Positions 46,590 through 57,753 of a stretch of DNA of 64,000 bases are shown in pieces. This DNA comes from Trichodelitschia bisporula (Eukaryota > Ascomycota > Dothideomycetes > Phaeotrichales > Phaeotrichaceae), in assembly GCA_010356995.1 (NCBI GenBank), contig ML996688.1, positions 248,001-312,000 on the forward strand, read 5' to 3'. The notes under the pieces were generated by a model. That model saw only the letters and a list, made by a program, of their open reading frames with translations, had not been told where the DNA came from and did no database searches. The position numbers and the translations under genes were made by a program. Each line of letters starts with the position of its first letter. Positions within the stretch are counted from its first letter, which is position 1.

Positions 46590-47228
46590 GGGTGAGGATG
46601 GGAATGTGCGTATACATGCGTTGATTTCGGAGGATACCCGGCTTGGTCGCGAAGGGAGTTTGGGCTTTGGGCTTCGGTTCATATGATATTATGAGGAGAT
46701 TGTTCGTGGGTTATACTAGGTTGTAATGAATGGGACTGTTCATACTTGTACATGGAGCTCTGGTGAAGCTCGGTGAACTGATGTCAGTTGTTCGCTTCGA
46801 TCATGAGTGGATGGGTCTGATCGTAAGTCCTGACACCCCCCCCCCCCCCCCCTTTTTAACTGATTGCCCGGATTGCTCTAATGGCCATCATTTTAGCAAG
46901 CGAGATCCCACCGAACAACGAGTTTACGCGTTGACTCATCGCACAACTGTATTTGAAGCGATGACTCCCAATCCTTCTCTTGACAACCTCACTCTACCCT
47001 CGTCTTCAACCACAATCGTCAACCACCCTCACTCACCGACCAACAACCATCATCCCCAATCACCACTCAATAGTGCATACCAAACGAACAAGTACTGGCT
47101 TCCCCACCATCTTCATTGCACTATATATGCGTGTCGAACGCTCCACCTCCGTCACCACCACCCCGCAGCCCTCAATCCATGCTGTCGGGTTTGTGCTCCC
47201 TCCCTTTCACAGCCCTGGATGGGGAGGA

Positions 47229-48410
47229 CTGGAATGTATATACTCATTCCTGCGTATGCAACTGGCTATGATCGCTGCAGCCGTGGCGGCCGTCAAGTCC
47301 GCTCACTCGCCGCCCCCCTTCCGCGGCGGAATGCCACACTGCCATCTTTCAACACCTATATACCCCCCCACCTCACCACTGTCAGGCAACGCCAGAGGAT
47401 ACGGGGGACTTCGACCCGGGCCCGCCTCATGCTTCAGGCGGTCAACCTGATTCCACCCGCCTTCGCCTCGTGCTCCAGTCGGTCAACATGATGCAGGCCC
47501 TGGATCTGAGCACCGATCAGGCGCTCAATCTCATCACCTTCGAAATGTCCCGTTATCTCGGATTGCACCGCGGCGCAGCCTTGAACCTTCCAAGACCAGA
47601 AAACAGTCAACCAGGCGAGGCCGCTCTCTCGGAGGATATATTGGGGGTGGGAATGGAAGTGCGGCTCGGGTGCATCGTGGAGAAAAGGATGAGGGCTGGA
47701 GGGGGTGGTGAGTACCCGCGCTAGGTTGGGGTGAGGGACTTGTTAACGCCGGGTAGAAGTATCCGCAGATGAAGCTTGCCGGTGCTGCGCTGATGCGGGA
47801 TCCGTTTACGGAAAACGCACATCTGGAAGTTGAGAATGATGAACCCACGCATATGTGGCTTTGAGGCACCGGCTGGGAGGGGTGAGCCCACCGCTATATA
47901 ACCGCCGAGGACGGCGCGCAAGAGGAAATGCTGGTCGCGAAGGACCGCGCTCAGGTGGCTGAGAAGCAGATCGGTGGTGCTCACGATGCCATCACCGACA
48001 TCAAGAACCGCGCTCAGCAGGTCCAGCTGCAGGCCTTTGCCGCCATCCACGACGCCCAGGTCGCCGCGCTATATATCCTCACTCTCGGACCGCGCCCTGG
48101 TACTCTGAAAAATATTCGCCAGCGAATCCTCGTCTCCAGCAGCCTCACGAAGCTTTCTTATCTCTTCAAGCGCTAGTCTTCATTCCGAATCCTCACCCTC
48201 CGGACCTGGAAGCGAACCTAGGCTATCATGACATTGAGGTCGAGCTCGCCGCTCATGCAGCCGCTTACCCCGCCGCCGTCCGTACTGACGACGCGATTCT
48301 CCCCGACCTGGCATTTCTGCGCAACATATGTCTGCACTTGGAGCCTCTCCCTTCTACAAAACGGACGGGGGGTTGGGATGTATATACTCATTCCTGCGGC
48401 TGCAACGGTC
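47229..48410. repeat. Direct repeat GATGTATATACTCATTCCTG
   Basis: A block of about 22 bp around GTATATACTCATTCCTGCG occurs at 47236 and 48379, both followed by a GC-rich segment with TGCAAC. It connects two of the TATATA sites of this block. Confidence 0.75.
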
Positions 48411-49538
48411 ACCGATGATTACAGTCGGTGGGCGATGGGGCCACCAAGCCGGATACTACAACGCGGGTTTACAGTGCCGTGGGCGGTCCTTTCTTCAGGG
48501 CCATCGAAGAGCGCTGCCCAGGTATCCACGTCAGCAACTCGGGCGCTCACCAGGCTATGAAAGGGGACAGATACGGCGCCGCCGGGTGACGATGATGACG
48601 ACGGACGAAAGCGGCGCACTATATATCCCCCCATGAGCCAGCTGTTGACTGCCGTTTGTCTCCCGCTCCTGGGGAGTTGGGCGTGGCGGTCTCGGATGAT
48701 GCGTCAGCGTCAAAGGCCATTGCTCAGGACGCGGTGATCGCAGCGACCAAGAATGTGCTGATGAAGGACATCCTTTACGGACCAATGCCGACTACAGTTT
48801 GAACTGCTGAGGCACCTACGACCCCCACCACTCCGGCATCCTCCATCGTTAGACTCGGGACAAATCGCTACTCAGCCCTGGCTGCCATGTTTCGCGCCCT
48901 CGTACCGTGCCCTGGCACGCTGGATTTGGAAGCGAACTCGGGCTATCATGGGATCGAGGCCGAGCGCGCCGCTCACGCAGCCCGTCCTGCAGATTGTAGC
49001 GGGCGTTATACGGTCAAAGGACTACACGATCGAATTCTATATAACTGGTCCCCCCCGCCGCCTTCAACACAACCTTCTAGTGACAACCTGAATAAAAGGC
49101 ACAGTATCGGGATCACGGACGCCACCGCCGAAGCTCAACATTTCGCCAGCGAATCCTCAGTTCTCGCTCGGCCCCGGATCCGGAGGCGAACATTGGCTAT
49201 CGTGACATCGAGGCCGAGCGCGCTGCTCACGCAGTCGGTTCTCCCACCACGACCTCATTCCTGATGGTGGGTGGCCCACCTAGGTCATGACAGAGAGCCG
49301 CATGTCCTGGGCGGACATGGTTAAAGAAGACCTCGAGGTCCAAGTTCGCAAATATTGCCGCAAATCATCGTCACCACCACTGCAGCATTTTATTTTGCTG
49401 GAGTCAGTCCTTACTCCGTGGTCCGGCCATTGCCGCTTCCTGCACTTGTTGATGTGGAACTTCGAAACTCGATGTATTCGAAACATCGCGGTCCATGGCC
49501 TCCCCCCTGAAGATCGATCACTTCGCCAGCGAATCCTC
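48115..49538. repeat. Three dispersed copies of a 17-bp hairpin word with an associated module
   Basis: TTCGCCAGCGAATCCTC occurs at 48115-48131, 49142-49158 and 49522-49538; its first twelve bases form an inverted repeat TTCGC-CA-GCGAA. A second module, about 60 bp and encoding a GYHDIEAERAAHAA-like stretch, occurs near 48208-48266, 48927-48985 and 49181-49240. The order and spacing of the two modules differ between copies, so this is a shuffled repeat family rather than a simple tandem array. Confidence 0.75.
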
Positions 49539-52500
49539 ACTCTCGTTCAGCCTTGCGATTGCTTTCCCACAGGAGGGCTGCCATGTGCACGATCTTCGGC
49601 ATCCTTGATGAGGTCTGTACACCTGCGATGTTAGCGTGATAGTGGGGTTTCTGCGGGCATTTGGCTCTAGTTCATGGGTTCGTTTTAGCTGGGGTTTATG
49701 GTGTTGGGATCAAATAATGAGGGCAGTCACCGGAGCGATTTGGGGGGATTTCTTTCACTGGGCCCATCCGTATGGGCCTTTCTCTGAGCTCCCTCCTAAT
49801 ATATTCGGATTTCAAGGACGCTGACCGTTACACACCGCATTTTGCGGCTGGGGACCTATTTCACTGTCTTTCGCCCCTTCTGGCTCCTTCCAAAACTCCC
49901 CAGGTGAGCGCCTCACACTGTCCACCGAGAGGCAATGGCGCCAGTGGGTCTTTGAAACACTTTGACTCCGCTCCTGTTTACCGTTTGGAAGCTCGGGGGG
50001 CGGAAAACGTGCTGTTTGCATGGGGATTCACGAGCTGTTTGCGATTCGCGGGGTTTGTTGCGGAAAACGGTCGATGACTTCTGCCACTCGAGAAGTTTAT
50101 AAACCCCCACTCCGCAGATGCTCTCGCCAGATAACTCCGGGTCCATTCTTCCTCCAGTGCTCCATCTTGGGGTTCGGTGGCTCTATATACGCCTATATCG
50201 ACAGTAGTGACGAGGGGTTCAAGGCTGCACAGGGCTGGGTGCATCCGCGCGGGTGCGCCGTATCCAGTGTCTCTGGTGGTGGTGCGACTGGTTCGGGTGC
50301 CGGAGATGACGGCCTCTCACCCAGAGGCATATCGGCATCAACCACCTGCGGACCCGTCACGCAGGTGATCCGAATGCCACCTTGATTAGGGGACCATCGC
50401 TTCCGCGCCTTTGATCACTTAAATACACGTCCAATACCAATCATGTCCAAGTCCAAGTCAAGTCCGAAAGGGAATACCCATCCGGCATGGGCCCCTTCGC
50501 ACATATCTTTCGCACCACGAGGAAGTTTGCGAGAAGACCGAGGGCAACAATCCGCTTGGGGGACGGTGGCACCTTGATCCCCAGGATATTCTGTTTCTAT
50601 ACTTTCAACCCTTCTCCTCATTCTCCCTTCATTCTTCCCTGATCCCGTTTGTATCTCCAATCATCTTCATCACTCTCCATTTCTATTCATTTCCCACACA
50701 CCGAGTCCTGCTTTGGAACCATGGCGGAAGAGAGCGATTTGTAGCCCTTTTGGGCGCAATCACCCTTGATCCGTCAGAATTTCCTTCTAAACATATTGAT
50801 GTGACTGAACCTTTCATATCTCGACTCAATTACTCTTACTGCTTCTCAAAGCTCCGTTGACATCATATATGATGGCCTTACCAAAGCTGACCATTCTCCC
50901 GCCGCCATATCATACGCATCCTTTCTCCACCACTGCAGCTGGCAAGAGTGAGAAGAAGAAACAGCTTGAGGGACGCTTGACACCTGGTTTGAGGCGGCTG
51001 GCATACCTATTCCCACTGCTTACGGCCGCGGTCTAGGCCAGATCAATCTTGTATAAGTCCAAAATCCGGATCGTCAATAGATCGGCACTGATTGGTTTAA
51101 AACGCGCAAGGCTAAACCTTTTGAACTTCCCAAGAAGGGGAATCGGTCTTCGTACCTGGCATAGCTTCAAGCTGCCTGCAGCTCTTACTTCCCACCAGTA
51201 CGCCACACTCAACGATGCCTGGGCTGCGGTACTTAGCTTTGCGCGGACTAGCGGATACGACATTCGCAAAGGACATACGATCAACAAGTCCCGGGGCACC
51301 GATTAGCTAGGCCAGCCATCAGCGACACGTCCGACCGCGCGGTATGGCTGGTCGAAGGCGGAAAGCGGAAGCCTAACATGTGCCCTCTCGGGGCCTTGCA
51401 CCACATCAAATATTGCATCACACTCTACTGGGAGACATGTCGGAAGGGCGCTCGCCCTCGGCAATATTCACCCCCTAACCCTATATATCAGTACCGAGAA
51501 GTCGGCAGCATTTACTTTCTCGAGAACACCAACCCCTGAACTGTCTCGTGTTTTCAAAGCGCTCATCATCTCGGACGATCATCCACCTGGACATATATTT
51601 CCCATATGCTGAAATGTCCAGCTACCAGTCTCTTCTTCGCACATGAGGACTCGCTGCGTTTATTCCGCGCGTGGCCGGAGACTTTTCGTCGATAGTACTT
51701 ATCAGACGAACAAGTACAGTATGCCGCTGCTGTACCTCATCAGCATGGTCCCAGTCCTTGAGTGCGTCGATGTCCGGTTCTTGATTCCTCAATCACCGGT
51801 TCTCCGACCGTGATCATCTGCTTCCCACTAAGCTTTTTCCAATCGTTTTGCAACCCCATCACCATCCTCACCGCAACCTTCCTCACCACATTCTCCTTTC
51901 CCCCAAGTTCAAAACACCGCTTCACGCTCGTCAGAAGTACGGCCAGGCTTGGGAGTTTGCTCATCGAAAGCTTCTGCCTGCTGACTTCCCGGCGACTAGA
52001 ACTTGCGCCTCGGTGATTGATGAGCCCCCAGAGCTCCTGGTCGACTCCTTTCCTCAGCTTTCAGAATTCCAACGACTACCCGAACGCTCAACAGCCCGTC
52101 TCGTCCAACGCCGAGCCGTTCCCACATTTCGTTGACCGGAGCTGGTCACCCACGTCGTGCGGTGAAGCGTGTCTCCCGGAGCTCGAAAACATTGACGGCG
52201 TATACTTTCGACCAGAGCGCGGAACGGGCCGCATCATCCTTCCCTCTGTTATAAAGCGGGTGGGCTTGTGTTTTTTGGGCCCACTCCGGTCATATACCAA
52301 GAGGTGCAAGATCTAGATGCCATGGGCCGGAAGCCCATACACACTCGCATGCCGATTCTAGATGATGCCCGGGGCTTCAATCCCGGATCGCCTCGCTTCA
52401 CGCCGCCTTACCACCGCATGGACTGGGCCTTTAAAAGGCTGGTCGGCGACTTTCTCCAAACCTCGTACACGTTACAACCATCCAAAGTTTCGTCAAACAT

Positions 52501-52599
52501 TTTGATCCATCGTTTTTTCAACTTCATCAAAATGCTGTTCTTCGAAGCCTTGTTCCTCCTCCTCAAGGAGATGTTTCACCATCTCCCTTAGGTCCTTCC

Positions 52600-53417
52600 G
52601 GGCCTCTTTCTTTCCGCTTTGGCTTTTGAACTACTCGCTGCGGTTCTGTGTAGATCTTCTCACCCAGTATCGTCGCAGGATCGCTAACGTGATAGCGGCG
52701 GGTACTCCGAAGCGCCCTACTCATGCCACATCCCGTCCTGGCCCCTATTCCCGGCCGGCCACCAGCTCTAAGGGCAAGTCCAAAGCTTCAGAGACTGCTG
52801 CGCGCCCTCGCGACACCCTTCCAGAAACAACAGTGCAGAGCGCCAGCGCGGTGCCGGCGTGCTTCACTGAATTGAAGCAACAAATGCTCCCGGGTGTTTA
52901 CGTTAAGAATGTTGACGAGAACAAGTAGGGACAGCTTCCGAAGGACTCGAAGCTGGCCGAGGAGTCCTGGGACCACACTAAGGCTCAAAGATCCGCAATT
53001 TTTGTGCCTATTCCGGTTACAATTGGGGACGGCTACCTGTGCCCGCCTCCCTTCTTCCCGCCAGAGACACTGGGCGACATCGCGTACACACCACCACTGG
53101 AAACCTTTGCAGCACCCGTGCTTGTCAATAACGCAAAAATAGTTTCTTCATGGAGCTCGCAAAGCGTGCTTTCCGTGCGCTCATTCCTCAATACCGGGGA
53201 GGATGAGTCAGGTGCGAATTCGATTTTCAACGACTTGAAGAAGCTCTGCATTTGCAAGCTCCCTCACCAACCGTATTACCGTTATGGCTCGCCTTCAGGC
53301 GAATGTTGCTGGCCTTGCCGCGCATGCCCGGCCTGCCGAGTATATACAGCCGAACGGAGGGGTGTGTGCGGTGTTCTCGCAGACGAGATGGTCTGGGCAA
53401 GACTGTCCAACCCCTGA
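52600..53417 (+). pseudogene. Decayed reading frame of unknown origin
   Basis: A frame of about 270 codons that is open apart from one interruption and has protein-like composition (SETAARPRDTLPETTVQSAS; IPVTIGDGYLCPPPFFPPET; LNTGEDESGANSIFNDLKKL). No ATG at its beginning, no family recognised. Probably a remnant of a gene or mobile element. Confidence 0.35.
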
Positions 53418-55199
53418 GTCTGCTCCACATGTAAGCTTCTCCTGATCCTAGGCTTCGACCCAGCTCACTCCCTTAAGAATCCCTCCCTCTTATACTCCGA
53501 CTTTGTCTTCAGTGCCAACCGCTGCGGTCGTGGACTCCCCACCTCGCCGGGCACCGCCCAATGTTCTCGACCGCCAATATACGGATGTACTAATTATGCA
53601 TTCCGCCCAAGAGTCTGCTGGTACCAGTGTTTGGCTTTCGCTCGGATCTTGAAGTCGTCAGGCCAAACTCTGCTGACTGGCCTGGCCCTTCTCCCGTCCA
53701 CAAGTTTGGGAGAGGGTGGGGCCTCAAATATATAACGGGATGATCACAGAACCGGCGACGCCTCCCAAGCTTGAGCAGCATATGTCTCATCTGTGCTGCG
53801 CCATCAGGACTCCGACGAGTGTTCGTAGCACCCTCGTGGCGACTACTGGAACGATGTCATCGATAGCCTGCCGCCTGCCCCCGACGCTTTCAAACGGGAT
53901 TTGAAGAAGGCGATGCGCCGCCTCTACTGGAAGCACCAACGCCAACTCCCGCAGATCAATGCCGAGGTTGTCGCCACGGGTTACCTCCCTCGTGGCAGCG
54001 AGTTCATTGCACTGTGTGCGCGCGGCCTGGTGATCTACGAGTCCTAGGCCGTGGGGAATGGCATGCTTGGGAGGTGGATGGCCGGGACCCTAGAGTCTCG
54101 GGCCAGGCAACGGCACTCTCTTTGGCGACGCAAAAGCTGGTGGGCCGCCGAATCGGACCTGCACTCTGTATATACCCCTCCATCTTCCCCCACTCTTCTT
54201 CATCACCTTCACCTTCACCACTTTCCTGGTGCCCCCGAGCTCCGGACTATATATCGGCTGCGGCTCGTCCCTGCTCCAGAAGCATTTCCAGGACTTGACC
54301 CTGTTTATGATAGAAATCGCTACTACGACCTATATACCAGTTGCAGACCTCCAATGTATGGGGAACCGGGCTGCTCATGTTTGTCAACGTACGAGTCGGA
54401 AATACGATTTGTGATCCGAGCGGGTGAGCTACAGTAACTGTTCTAGTCAATTACTGCACTGACGATGACTTCCAAGTCCAATCCACCCCAGTGAGGTCCC
54501 CGATCCGGTTGTTTCTTACCAAACCCCGCTAGCCATCCCGGTTGTTTCTTACCAAACCCCGCTAGCCATCTACACGGCGCGCGTCATAGAAAACGAAAAC
54601 AAACAGCTGAATCGCAAGTGCCCGGTGAAGGAGATCAATGCAGAGCAGGTGGGGCCAGAATGCTTCAGCTATTGAAACTCCTTCGTCGGCTGCGGCTTCA
54701 CCTCACTCGCCAGATATAATACAGCGGGGCGGAGGAGGGCGGAGGGTCTCACTTCTCTTCCTCTTCTTCTTACACAGCACCCACCACTGTATACATCGCA
54801 AGCTTTTCAGCATCCTCGGCGATCCGGAAGCGTTCATCGTTCGGAATCAAGATGCTTAACACGAAACTGCACAACTCAAGAACCGTCAAAGTCAGTCTGC
54901 AGCTTCCGCAGCACCGGAACCACCAGCTGATTGTGATAGATATCAACACTGCTTTCTCCTCCAAAGCATCCTCACGGTTCCGCACGATCTCTCGGTGGGC
55001 GCCCTTTGCCGAAGGAGATGTAAAGTAGGTATATCACAGCCGAAACTAAAGACGGCAAAGAGAAGGACAACTCTCAATTAGACGGCCCCGACACATATCC
55101 CTCACTCGAGCTGGATACTACCCCCAAAACCACTCCGCCTCCAACACTCTATTCCACTACCAGAAGCTCCCGCCTTGAGTATCTAGTAGCTGCGAACTC
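53418..55199. other. Accessory block, middle part
   Basis: No intact gene. A stretch of about 68 codons at 53,840-54,047 has coding-like character (FKRDLKKAMRRLYWKHQRQL...RGSEFIALCARGLVIYES). Three TATATA words occur within 170 bp (54,168-54,333). A 33-bp tandem duplication is listed separately. Confidence 0.4.
54505..54570. repeat. 33-bp perfect tandem duplication
   Basis: CCGGTTGTTTCTTACC...AGCCATC is repeated head to tail at 54505-54537 and 54538-54570 without differences, indicating a recent duplication. Confidence 0.9.
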
Positions 55200-55510
55200 A
55201 TGCCGACGCCGCCCAATGCGCTCGGCAACGCCCTAGCTCATATATTTCCCGACGTGCCTCAACTGCTCTGTATATGGCATGTTGAGATGAACGAGCAGAA
55301 GCACGCCAGTAATGATTGGGTCATTCACGCGGGTATGTCGAAGAAGATGAAAAAGGAGCAGCAGGGCCTCCGGGACACCCTGCTCGCGCGGTGGAAGGCC
55401 TGCCTATGTAAAAGCTCCCAAAGAGTATCATACACGTTTCGATAAGCTCTGCAGTGAGTACCGCAGTCAGCCAAAGCTCGTGGAATACCTTCGGAAATAC
55501 GTTGACCCCC
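55200..55510 (+). mobile_element. Mutator-like (MULE) DNA transposase fragment
   Basis: The frame from 55200 reads NALAHIFPDVPQLLCIWHV, the signature just after the second catalytic region of fungal MULE transposases (usually ...FP.A.HLLC.WHVNKN). It continues into GLRDTLLARWKACL and, after a change of frame near 55,410, into RFDKLCSEYRSQPKLVEYLR, which is the family's next helical segment. Only this middle piece of the transposase remains; the catalytic DDE aspartates, SWIM-type end and terminal inverted repeats are not seen. It is followed directly by a minisatellite. Confidence 0.7.
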
Positions 55511-55650
55511 AACATCACTCTTACTTTTGCAAACCAAAATCACTCTCACTCCTGCAAACTAACATTACTCTCACTCCTGCAAACCAACATCACTCTCACT
55601 CCCGCAAACCAACATCACGCTCACTTTTGCACACCAATATCCTCTCACAA
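55511..55650. repeat. 25-bp minisatellite, five full copies plus a partial one
   Basis: Consensus AACATCACTCTCACTCCTGC followed by AAACC; units begin at 55511, 55536, 55561, 55586, 55611 and a partial at 55636, each with one to five differences. It begins exactly where the transposase similarity ends. Confidence 0.9.
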
Positions 55651-55677
55651 CACCACACCCGTTTAAAGCTGCCACCA

Positions 55678-55970
55678 TGTCTGCTCCTAAGAGTAGCCGC
55701 GACGCCTCCCTACCCTCTACTACGAAAGGCTCTCGCAACGACGAGGCTCCTATCGACGAGAAGGCGAAGCAGCCTACCGCGACCGAGAAGAAGCCTATCA
55801 AAATGCCTAGCTAGCCGAATAAGTCGAACCTCGGGCTCGAGGACATACACAAGTATTTTCCTGACTTACTTATAGCCCTCGAAAAGGAAGGGCTCGAACC
55901 CACTTCTACCCTTCCGAGCGCGAGCGCGAGGAAGAAGCGCACCGCAAAGTTAGGTCCCGCGAATCTTTAG
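55678..55970 (+). pseudogene. Broken reading frame with good start context, origin unknown
   Basis: ACCATG begins a Lys/Ser-rich frame (MSAPKSSRDASLPSTTKGSR); the downstream DNA remains coding-like (GLEDIHKYFPDLLIALEKEG) but the frame is interrupted. No family recognised; the position beside a transposase fragment suggests a mobile-element gene start. Confidence 0.35.
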
Positions 55971-56563
55971 TCCCGGACTCGTGATAGCAACCCCCTTACT
56001 GATCTTCACCCTCTCCGGCAGCAGAGCGTGCGGGCATGGACGGCCGGTACTATGCATTTCGGGAATATTACCTCATCGCCAATCGCCAGACGCTTTGCTT
56101 AGCTAGTAGAAATTCCAAACCTATCCAAACTCATCTTCAATTGATCTCGCGCAACGTGCTATCCCGCTAACCTGCTGACATACCACCTTGCTCAGTTGTC
56201 TAGAGACCCGCGGCGGGACGAAGAATGCCTTGCTCTGACTGGCACCAGCCAACGTGGGAAGTCATGGAATCAGCGAGATACATATTTCCACCCTCAAAGG
56301 TACGCCTAAAGCATCCCCAAAAACCAACCCATAGAAATCCTTTCTGTCTCGTAGTCAGCCTTCCCCCCGCCCCCCGCCCACCCACCCAACCGGATCGCCA
56401 CGATCGCCCCGCGGCCCGCGCCCGATTAGCGAAAGCTTATTTGCGATCCCCCGGGCCGACGGCCAGCCACAGGCGCAACTTCAATCGCGCCCACGATACA
56501 TCAATGACGTATCTCCCATCTCCACGCCTCTAACTCCCCCATATCTTTACCTCCCATCCCACC
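55971..56563. other. Intergenic region before the lipid-droplet hydrolase
   Basis: About 590 bp; C-rich from 56,350 onward. Probably the promoter of the next gene. Nothing else recognised. Confidence 0.4.
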
Positions 56564-57645
56564 ATGGCCGCCAAGTTACCAATAGACGAACTCTCCCACC
56601 CCCCAACCCACCCCCCCTCCCCCAGCACACCCTCCTACCTCATCTTCCTCATAACCGGCAACCCGGGCCTCGCCGGGTACTACACGACCTTCACCACGCA
56701 CCTCCACACCCTCCTCCGCATATCCCACCCAGCCACCAGCATACGCATCTACGCGCGCAGCCTCGCGGGCTTTGAAACTGCGCTCCCCACCCCACCGAAG
56801 CCCCTCGGTCTACTAGCGCAAGTCGACGCCGTGAAAGCAGTGTTGAGGAGGAAAGTTAAAGAGGTAGAAGACGAAGTAGGGAGGGTGAAGGTGGTATTAG
56901 TGGGCCACTCCGTCGGGTCTTGGATCTTGCTTGAGATACTGCAGCGCGTGAGGTGGGAAGGTGGGGTGGAGGTTGTGGCGGGGGTGTGTCTTTTTCCGAC
57001 GGTTGTGGATATTGCGAGGAGTCCGAGGGGGAGGGTGTTCACGGTAGGTACCAGTACCGCCTTGTTTGGATGTGGGCACTGGTTAATGGGTGTGTAGCCG
57101 TTGCTGCGGATTCCGGGTCTGCCGTGGATTGCGGCGAGCGCCGCGCGCGTGCTCGGCCTCCTCCCGGTGCCCTGGTTCGAAGCACTCGTCCGGAGCGTGA
57201 CAGGCATGCCGCCCGATGCAGTCGTTACCACGACCGCCTTCCTGCGGAGCAAAATGGGTGTCTATCAAGCACTGTGCGTGCCCCCTTTCCCTCCCTTTCT
57301 CCCCCCCCCCCTCCCGTTTATCCCCGCTAACCCCGCAGCCACATGGCCCGCGACGAAATGTCCCTAATAACAACCGACACCTGGGACGCCGAGATATGGG
57401 GCGCTGCCCACCCCTCCCCGACTGGCACCGCCCGCTCCCAACTCTTTTTCTATTTCGGGGAAGAGGATCACTGGGTGGCGGAGGAGACGAGGGAGGAGAT
57501 TATAAGAGCCAGGGGAGGCGGAGAGGACTGGAGGCCGCGGATGGAGGTGGATGAGGGGGGTATTCCGCATGGGTTCTGCGTGGAGAACGGGGAGGAGGTT
57601 GCGGGGATTGTGGCGGGGTATGTGCGGGGGGTGCTTGGGGGTTAG
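56564..57645 (+). CDS. Lipid droplet-associated serine hydrolase (LDAH family)
   Basis: Alpha/beta hydrolase of 320 residues; exons 56564-57043, 57098-57273, 57339-57645. Starts with the family strand SYLIFLITGNPGLAGYYTTF, in which GNPG forms the oxyanion region. The nucleophile elbow is VVLVGHSVGSWILLEIL (Ser near residue 115). LPWIAASAARVLGLLPVPW follows, a hydrophobic segment of the kind that anchors these enzymes at lipid droplets. The third exon supplies the acid and base: FFYFGEEDHWV (Asp) and GIPHGFCVENGEEVA (His). Relatives act on sterol esters or other neutral lipids, but substrate is unsettled for the family. It converges on the 5-phosphatase gene. Confidence 0.87.
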
Positions 57646-57753
57646 GGGTGGGATGGAGGGGGGAGGAAGAGCGGGTAGCAGCTAGCATATAATGATGCGT
57701 GTGTGTGTGCCATGACTCGGGTCTATAAACCGCCCTCTCCACATGCTGCCCCT

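Larger units (their letters stand above)
46590..52599. other. Accessory block, first part: decayed coding-like DNA
   Basis: Six kilobases without an intact gene. Features: a C17 run at 46836-46852; a 762-bp open stretch 46730-47491 without recognisable domain; helical coding-like fragments (SVNMMQALDLSTDQALNLIT near 47,480; KDRAQVAEKQIGGAHDAITD near 47,945); repeated modules listed separately; and many isolated TATATA words in otherwise GC-rich sequence. It reads like fragments of one or more decayed genes or mobile elements. Confidence 0.5.

Noticed and set aside
47110-55290. RIP as the sole cause of the TATATA words
   Set aside because: RIP should lower GC and raise TpA over whole repeats; here the flanks stay GC-rich and only short words are AT-rich.
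55511-55650. CRISPR-like array
   Set aside because: Units are directly adjacent without spacers; it is a minisatellite, and the genome is fungal.
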